Part shown: one piece after another, positions 55,994-64,000 of the stretch
Layout of the letters: every line of letters begins with the position of its first letter
How positions within the stretch are numbered: position 1 is the first letter of the stretch
Origin: Litoditis marina
Taxonomy: Eukaryota > Nematoda > Chromadorea > Rhabditida > Rhabditidae
Assembly (NCBI GenBank): GCA_964036275.1
Contig: OZ038433.1
Span: forward strand, 23,906,985 to 23,970,984
Direction of reading: 5' to 3'
Length of the DNA: 64,000 nucleotides
Notes under the pieces: generated by a model
Seen by the model: only the letters and a program-made list of their open reading frames with translations
The model's database searches: none
What the model was told of the DNA's origin: nothing
Program-made: the position numbers and the translations under genes

Positions 55994-58900
55994 TCACCGC
56001 TTCTTCGTTTTGACTTTCCTTGCTGAATCGGCCTTTGAATCATGACAGATGGTCCCTGCCCTTAAAAAAGTAGATACACATAATCGGCTGGTAACTGCAC
56101 TAGGGTTGTTGTAGACGAACACGAAGACTTGACTAAAATAACACGAAACTCGACTTTGCTCAGAACTTATAAACTTGGAAATGTTTAACTCGACAGTTTA
56201 ATTCGCAATTAACCGGAAAATACATACCTATTAATCTCGACGGGAACATATTGCTCTTTCCACTTCTTGTCGTACTGGTAGTCGAAGAGTAGCTCCTCGC
56301 CGACGTCAATATGCCGTTTGGCAAAAATACCGATGCGGTGCTCACCATTGACCATTATTATCTGTAATATCTCTATTTGTACACCACTTCAGGGTCACTC
56401 GACTAAGGAAATGAGTGTTGGACACACTAATTTGATAGAATAACACTCACAGAGTGACTCGTAATGTTAGTACTACCATTTCTCAAATATTCGCCCCCAG
56501 TCGATGAAAAATCACGTTTCTAATTTCAAAGAAATCACCGATAGATTTTTGAGTCAACATACCTGAGAACAACAGTTAGGATGCTTATCCGAGTGATTCG
56601 CGAACCGTATATGATTTCCGAAACGAGTAGCATCAATTGACTGCTCCTTGTTTAGAGCTGAAATCAAACAACGATCACCTAGATCCTAATGACAAGTCCA
56701 GTAATTGTAATGAAGTTGTATACAATATTAAACTTTTGAAAAAAAAGATGGTCCTCTAATGACCCGCGTTTCTGAGATATATTCACTTCTAATTATTCTT
56801 ACACTTCCGTACCATTTCGCCTCACTCACAAATCACAATATTATGAAGACTAAGAACATAATGTTTCGAAATAAATCATGTTACTACATGATACAAAAAC
56901 ATACCGAATATGTAACTGCATTTGTATTCATCGTACACCCTTCCTCGTCTCTCAGCCTCCCACTTTGAAATCACTTCACCAGTGTACTCGGAAATAAATT
57001 CACCCTATAACAATGTGATTATAATAGACTATAGACATCGGTTTCTAGTTCTGAATGAGTCTAGTCATAGTCATATAGCGTCTATGATAGTCACAAAAAC
57101 CCATCCAAAATCATGAAAATATGACGTTGTTTCAAATTGTATTCTGTAAGCTGTCAGGATACACGAAAACGGCTTCCCTAGCTGGTCTAATACAAAACAC
57201 ACTACGGCCAGCTATATAAAAGCGAGAGAATGCGAGATGATGAGAGGTAGACAGTCTGCATCTCTCTGACCTGCACACACTCTCGTGGAGATTTGGCCAG
57301 GTCGTCAGGATAAACGTGACTGCTGGTAACTGTATAAGCTTATATGTAAACTGTTCCAGTTAATCCTATCATTTTTGATGAGCATTTGGTTAACCTTTCC
57401 TGTGTCTAGCCAGATACACAACAAACCTTTTGTGCCGATTCCTGAATGAAACATCCGTATCCGGCCACGTTCGAAATTCCTACCTATAAAGAATCATTCT
57501 CAGCTACAACCAAAGTTTTTTCGTCAAATCACAATCATAATGTTGAATAAAGTGGTATTCCATGACCGCTGTCCAAACATTTTGTCTCTACATGCTCTAA
57601 AATATTCATGTACAGCATTCAAATGAGAAATTCTATCCCATTTGTTACAATACCCAATTGAAACATACCCGAAGTTTTTTGTAATTGCCCCGCTGAATGT
57701 TTATATTGGAGCACGTGGGAACTGGCACCGCTGGACCAACTTCACTCGAACAAGAGGCTGAAACAATACCGTCAGTTATAGGAAAGGTGAAGTTTGAACT
57801 CGGTACACATCATAATTTACGAATTTTGAGATTTTGACCGTCAATCGATACAAATCATTTGCACCATTTGCACCTTATGACCGTACCCTTTTAGGCGGGG
57901 TCCATACTAAATACACCAAAATGCCGCGGCCTGTCAACCTGAGGATTGGCTCGCTAAAAAAAAATTATTATCGATTGAGCCCACGCATCCAGGCTCGCTT
58001 TAAGTAGCATTAAACGTACCTTCATCTTTGTCATCGAAATCATCACAATCATTTCTGCCCCCATTTTGCCCCTCTCGTGACGTAAAATGGTACGGACCTG
58101 CAATAAACAGACGTCTTAACTGAGAACAAGCGGTGTAAAATATATTTTCGGGTGTTAACGGAGCTGCCAGATACGTTGCTGTACAATGCCACATATTTAA
58201 CAATATAGCATGTAATATGTAAGTGAGGAACAGTATTTTACACCCACATTGTGTAAATTTATACAATAACGTGTACGACATTCCACAGCATTCTCGGACA
58301 ACCTATTTTTTGCGAGCAGTATGCAGCAGGTGCACAACCGAAAAACTGTCGTGGCGAGACCCCGCGTTCTCCCGTGAGTATGCACATGCTGCACACTGCC
58401 AAGTCCTTCCTAGTTCATCGAAATCATTTCTTGGCACTTAAACCCGAAATTGGCACGTGAATCACGCGTTCGCGTTGCGGTCGAATGAACGATTGCGGTC
58501 CAGGCCAATTCTAATGTGGCGGCGGAAAACGCCGTGATTCTACGCTTCCCGAGTACTACATGATGATACGCATCACAACTTTCCGCATTTTACGACGAGG
58601 CCGAGAAGAATTTTTACATGGTCGTGCAACATATTTGCATAGAACCTACCACAATTGCATGACCTGCAAACATCCGGATCGCACTCCCATTTGGCGAAGA
58701 AACATTGACATTGCTTTGTGCGACAGGCACCTGGAATGATTCGTTATTGTTATTCAGGGTTAAAGTTATTAACAGCTGAACTCCCGGGTTACTGTTACAA
58801 AAATGAGGCGAGGAACGGTACATGTTGATGTGTGGCTATCCGCTATGTCCGAGTTATTCATACTATCACCTTGACTTCTTACTTTGGCTAATATTGGAGA

Positions 58901-61900
58901 AAACAAGCGTACTGACCGACATCCGGCTTTAACGCCAACTAAATGTATACGCACGACTGCTTCTCATCTCTCGATTTTTTCGCTAAAGTGCCATACATAC
59001 TTGGTGCGTCTGCGGGCGGCTGCGGGCGTCTGCGGCGCGGGTAAACTAGTGGTTTGTCCGCAGACGCCCGCAAACGCCCGCAAACGCACTCCAATTGAAG
59101 TACAATTGAAGCAGCTGGCTGCGGCACGGTTTTCCTCACTTGAATTTCAAATAGAAAGTTCAAACTTATTGCTGAAAATATGATTTCCCTCCCCTTATTA
59201 GGAATATTCGTCATTTATCACATCAATGCTAAAAATGTTTATCCCTGAATACTTGTAAATCACTTGATTAGCGTTGATCTCCAACTGTTCTGTTGAAAAT
59301 TCATAGAATATCAATATTAGATTTTTTATTAGAGGACCGAATCAGCTTCTTTCTAAACTGAATACTTATAAATGTTTTTTTCATCCTAAAACTTTTTTCA
59401 AATGCAAAACAAATGAAAGGGAAACGTTCACTTCAAACTGATTAAAAACTGATAATAGAGTTCAGTGAACATCGAGTAGAATACAAATATTCATTTAAAT
59501 TAACTGTAATAAAGTATCTTGATGGATTAATAACGATTTTTAGAATATTTGTGATGATTTGATGAGATTGATCGATCCAGAAGCAGAGAGCCGCTGCGGC
59601 TATATTGAATTGAATCATTATTGCCGCAACTGATGTTTGCGGCTGTCTGCGGCCCCGCCCGCAGACGCCCGCAGCCGCTTTTGCCCGCGGAAGTATGAAT
59701 GCGCGGCAAAACGCCGAGAGCCGCCACCAGCCGCACATTTGATCAATAATCAGGGGCGCCATACTTATATCATATGCCGCCCGCAGACGCAGCCAAGTAT
59801 GTATGGCACTTAAGTGATCAGAGTATTCGGATTCGCGTATATAACAAACCTGGCTGGCACCTGCAGCCTGGAAACTTCATGCGACAGTCCGGACCGCAAC
59901 AACAGTACTTCGAACACAGTGTATTGTTCTGACCACAGTAACAGTCCTGAAATCTATTTTGAGTAACCTGACAAATCGAACGAAAGATACGAAATATATG
60001 TACGTTTTTTGTATTCAGTTTATATGCCATTACCAAAACAGAGATTAGAACAACAATTTGTATTACCTTTACAGTTTGTCCGCAGGAACCTTTGTGTCTG
60101 CACGCAAACGGCTGAGCACTATTATCAACCTGAAATTTAATCAACGGTTACGATACTCTTTCAAAATTGATTATTCGTTTCGTTTATTGCGTTTCTGACA
60201 CTATTCACTTTTAAAAATGAACCCAAGTTCCAGAAAGACGCCAAATATGAGCGTGGCGCCATTTCGACGGGGTATTTTATCTTTGAATTTGATTAGTGTA
60301 ACAAAACGAATAGAATACGAAATGTAGAAACACACTGCTTGCAATGCAAACCAAAAACAAACCAGGTCTGCCCAAAATCAGTATCAAAAACTACGAGTAA
60401 AATACGAATTCCTAGAAAGACTCACCTGCCCGCGACCATTACTCCATGTGAAGTTCCGGAATGAACTTTGCTGTTCCCTCACGCTACTGTAAAAAAATAT
60501 CTGGTTGAGCAGTCTAGACTGCTGTATGATTATATTCAATGTTCTCTACTCTGTTATGGTCTTATAAATACAGAAACCTTACCCTAGTGTTTAAATATGC
60601 TCACTCTGAAGTCTGAAGATTCTGATTCCGAAACTTAAAGCTGACAGTATCTTAACACCTATAATGTCTAACTGCCGATAGAACTCGATTACTCCCAAGC
60701 TCTTGGAGTCAAAACTTAAAAAAATCAGACTGTTGGAATTTTGGATCAATTGATTCCAATTCTATAAGAACGTCATTTAACTATCCAACCTAACTCACAT
60801 CTTTCGTTCCATAATATCATCCGGACTTCGTTCTCGCTCAGGTGCTCGAACCTCTTTAGCCATGTAGAAGATCTGGCATGAAATATATATACTTCACATA
60901 TTCAACTTTACTTGTGATACTTCCTAGTGAACGAATAAAATTACAATGTAGGTGATGGTTTACAGTGAATCGTCGGCATTCTGAATCCTAAGTGACCTAA
61001 CCGAGAACCGGTACAAAAAGGGGTGAATATATAATGTCCTGAGTACGAAATGTGCTAAATCTGTATAACTTGTTTTGTATAATTTAATTTTTCATGCCTT
61101 TGTATTCACTTACATCTTGGCAGGTTCGCGGATCATCTGGCTCCATGGCGCTCATCATGACAGCAAGCTGGCAGAACGAGTGTCTGCAATAAGGCTCATA
61201 CACCAGCAGTTTTATGAGGGTCGCCATTACTTACTTTCTCAAAAACGCTGTATTTGGTCAAAACCTCAACTTCTGAGTCCCAATGTTTCAAGTTTCCAAA
61301 GTTTGCGACCAGATCACCAGATTTAAAAAATACCTTTTTTGGAGAAAAAAGTCGGATGGTGTATGGCTGAAGGAATTGAGAAGAGAACAGACAGGGTATT
61401 TGTATTTCGTTCATACACAGTAACGTTGTCAGAATGGCTAGAAAAGATGGGAAAACGGGCCAGTTTTACGCCGAAAGGGAGAGGATTTGCCTAATTTTGA
61501 TGCCAAAGTATCAATTTCACGTGTTGCAATCTGAAAACGGATTACTTTTCGTCGAACAGTCGGGCCTTACAGGTGTATGATTTCGTTACTGTGTTCGTAG
61601 TTTGAACGCGACATAATAGATAAGTGCGGCGAACACAGTCGATTACTGTAACTTACTGCACAGTACACAGCCAGAAGGTGCAAGAAATAAAATCGCTCTG
61701 TCGAATCGGAGTTCGCGTACGAATAAAAACTACTATGCTATACTGTGTGCCTGCAAAACAAATAAATGATTGTACATGAACCAACCTATTATTCTGAACC
61801 ATTCGTTGAAAAGTGATTTGCGATGTTGCCGCAAACGGCACTGTATTGCCACCATGCTCTTCTGTTCGCTTAGAACGACGAGAGACAGGTTTGGCATTGT

Positions 61901-64000
61901 CTTTATCACCATCCTAAACAAATGTGACATTTAACAATTGACATAAACAAAAAGTATGTATGTGCCGAGTTCAGCTGATCAAAGGCCAAAAAATGAACTA
62001 CGCCTCTTACAAAAATAAACTTTAAAACATTGTTTGTATGTATCATTTCATTTGCAAAACGAGAAAGATGGAAAACTCCTAATGCAATCATGTCTTGCTA
62101 CCGAAATGAACATAACTTACCTCTTCTCCGTCACTATCTATCAGATATTTGTAGCAATGTTCACTGCATCGCTGCTCCGCCTCTTCTCGCACGAATGTTC
62201 TCTGTTTTCTATGCATTCGGAAATCATCACTACCCAAACCTAAAGCAACAAGCATCTTAATGCAGAACACCGACAGGTAGAATAATAACTCCTGCCATAA
62301 ACAAGAAGAGTCTAGTCAGCGACAGGGAAACTTTGTGTTCACATACGAAAACATCGCCCACTCTACTCTGCAACGCATATTTCATTTCATGTCGAAATCG
62401 AAATTCGATTGACCGAATGTGTGAAACGCGGTGATGGTAGATTGTTCTCCTGGCTCAATACTTATTCGAGCATTTATAACACACACAAGGTACAACAAAT
62501 ATTGCATACCACCCGACACACAGGTAACCAGAGTTATTGGGAAATGCTACGTTTTCATTGTGTCTAACTGACCGTGAAGAAGACAATGAAACTGTTGACA
62601 CTTGACACACAACATTGCGCTGATGGAGTGATGCATATCTTCCTGAAAGAAGAAGTGATTTAAACGAAAACGTGAATAAGTTCAAAGAATTGAACAAATT
62701 ATCCACAAAAAGTCGACGTTATTGCCCAAAAGAGCTTGTTCGTATGAAAAAAAAGCCTATCTTTTAAAGGGGGAAAGTAAACAACCCAAACAATTGAAAG
62801 CTTTGACCATTTTTTCTGTATCACGATTAAATTTTTTTTTAAATTTTCCCTATTCTGACAAAAAAATCAGAAACTATTCAGAACACCTTAATCCTTAAAC
62901 CATCGAGTAACGTAATCAACTATGAACCAGACAGATGAGAGCGCCCCAAACATGACTATTAACTACTAATCTCTGTAATTTACCTTTCTCGAAGTCTCTC
63001 CTGTGCGGTCCGCGGCTGCCTTCGGATTAAACCTCTGTTCTAGAGTTGTGAAACTGAAACAGACGTTTCATAACGATACGAAAACACAACTTTTCTCAAA
63101 CTCATTTTTCCGTCGTCGCATTTTCACACAGCACGTGAATCATATATCTCTAGCACTTCCACTTCTTGATTCTGAACAAAATCGCTCTTATTCTTATTTC
63201 AAGACTTTTGGTATTTAGAAGCCAGAGATGATAGCGTAATGGCCAAACCAAACACCACCGGACACACAGAGGTTTGCCCGATGAATTCAAAAAAAATATG
63301 TCTCTCCACCGCGCACTTAACGTGAAAAATTATAGAACTCACACGTATTCCAACTGTCTCGGTGTCATCTTGTTGGGAAATAGCCGGAAGATGGCTTGAT
63401 ACAAATAGCTCATGCCTGAACAACATGATGCTAAACACTTAAACACAAATGTTGACAGAAAGGAAGAAGCTCTCATCTCACAGTATCGATCAGTTCAGTG
63501 TTTCTGAGTGCTATTGCCAGCCATTTGATACGTGATCTTGTTTTGACAGATTGGATCGAAATCGTGAGTACTTTCCGGGTAAAACCCAGTACAAGTTACA
63601 AACCATAATTCCAAACGAACATGCGTGATTACTATGTATGGTCTCTGTGAGTAGTAGGTACGTTTTTGCCATTGAAAAGTGAGACGGTGTACCCACAAAC
63701 CTTTGCCCGTATTCTCCCACTTTGGTATGGCTTCCTTGAGAAGAGAATACAGAAGAAAATCGGAAATGTACATGTTCCAACCGTGCTTCGTTCCATGAAT
63801 TCCCTGAAACAAAATGGAGAAATGCGCCGAATGAGAATGACTGTGCAATGACTGATATTAGATGAGTAAAACCGTCACCAATTAACACATTTTTCGATTG
63901 CAGTGAAAGAGTTTAGAGTTTACAGTCTACACACTACTACAAGAAGGTTTCCGAAATTGTATTCATTTCTACGTGGTAGATGTCCTGGTATACTGATAGA
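55994..64000 (-). CDS. Enhancer of zeste / EZH2 H3K27 methyltransferase, 5' end missing
   Basis: Twenty exons on the minus strand, from the right edge: 63941-64000, 63701-63803, 63343-63415, 62984-63053, 62573-62642, 62121-62239, 61786-61913, 61114-61183, 60799-60872, 60426-60486, 60067-60129, 59850-59946, 58650-58730, 58020-58097, 57669-57757, 57427-57483, 56905-57004, 56563-56657, 56228-56361, 55994-56060. They join in phase to 562 residues. Early exons match the EZH2 GKVHG and IFEAISSMFP regions (here [18 protein letters not shown]). The cysteine-rich CXC region includes [17 protein letters not shown] and [10 protein letters not shown]. The pre-SET part is CSNINIQRG. The SET domain has [36 protein letters not shown] and [11 protein letters not shown], with the catalytic tyrosine kept. 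As the PRC2 catalytic subunit it trimethylates H3K27 in the nucleus. The N-terminal EED-binding part lies beyond the window. Confidence 0.95.
58987..59810. mobile_element. 824-bp Harbinger-like non-autonomous element in an E(z) intron
   Basis: Terminal inverted repeats AGTGCCATACATACTTGG and CCAAGTATGTATGGCACT extend into GC-rich GCGTCTGCGGGCGGC and its complement. A 3-bp TAA duplication flanks the element (58984-58986 and 59811-59813), typical of PIF/Harbinger elements. The interior has GC-rich CGCCCGCAGACGCC subrepeats near both ends and an AT-rich core, with no transposase. Confidence 0.9.
61412..61579. mobile_element. hAT-type MITE in an E(z) intron
   Basis: CATACACAGTAACG to CTTACAGGTGTATG, 168 bp, with an exact 8-bp target duplication ATTTCGTT (61404-61411 and 61580-61587). 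Confidence 0.95.

Overview
The window is nuclear DNA of a nematode. Two genes encode 7TM chemoreceptors of nematode-restricted families (str-like at 24143-27198 minus, SRG-superfamily-like at 40950-43247 plus). Introns are GT-AG and mostly end in TTTCAG or similar. Six recognised genes have a 3' splice acceptor within about 0-36 nt of the proposed start codon, as expected of spliced-leader trans-splicing. The sequence does not let me name the species.

Layout. 1-8.7 kb: two tandem copies of a small His/Cys/Lys-rich gene (1534-2580 and 6804-7574) with near-identical proximal promoters. Between them lie a 130-bp satellite carrying TGACGTC(A) motifs and a roughly 290-bp-arm inverted repeat. 8.7-10.1 kb: lin-52, a DREAM-complex subunit. 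12.4-22.0 kb: a complete 21-exon MCM2 gene with an E2F-like double site just upstream. 24.1-27.2 kb: the str-like receptor (5 exons). 29.6-29.8 kb: a possible three-exon 28-residue micro-ORF. 30.8-37.8 kb: an equilibrative nucleoside transporter (14 exons). 40.9-43.2 kb: the SRG-like receptor (5 exons). 43.5-48.0 kb: a noncoding A/C-rich element in two head-to-tail units. 49.2-55.6 kb: a CPEB-family translational regulator. 56.0-64.0 kb: an Enhancer-of-zeste (EZH2) H3K27 methyltransferase on the minus strand, convergent with CPEB and running off the right edge.

Mobile DNA is abundant. There are five hAT-type MITEs of about 170 bp with 8-bp target duplications (three in MCM2 introns), an 824-bp Harbinger-like element with a TAA duplication in an E(z) intron, a short inverted-repeat family ending in a GTTTGTAGTTTGATC motif, tRNA-derived SINE-like copies, and an inverted pair of 197-bp copies flanking ENT exons 8-11.

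Functional links. LIN-52 belongs to the complex that represses E2F-type cell-cycle genes, and its neighbour MCM2 is a classic E2F/DREAM target. CPEB and E(z) are germline and developmental regulators. The receptors, transporter and small metal-ligand-rich proteins have no evident functional connection to these. All exon models come from reading the sequence by eye: splice phase and family homology agree throughout MCM2, ENT, str, lin-52 and E(z), while the first three CPEB exons and the SRG 3' end are less certain.
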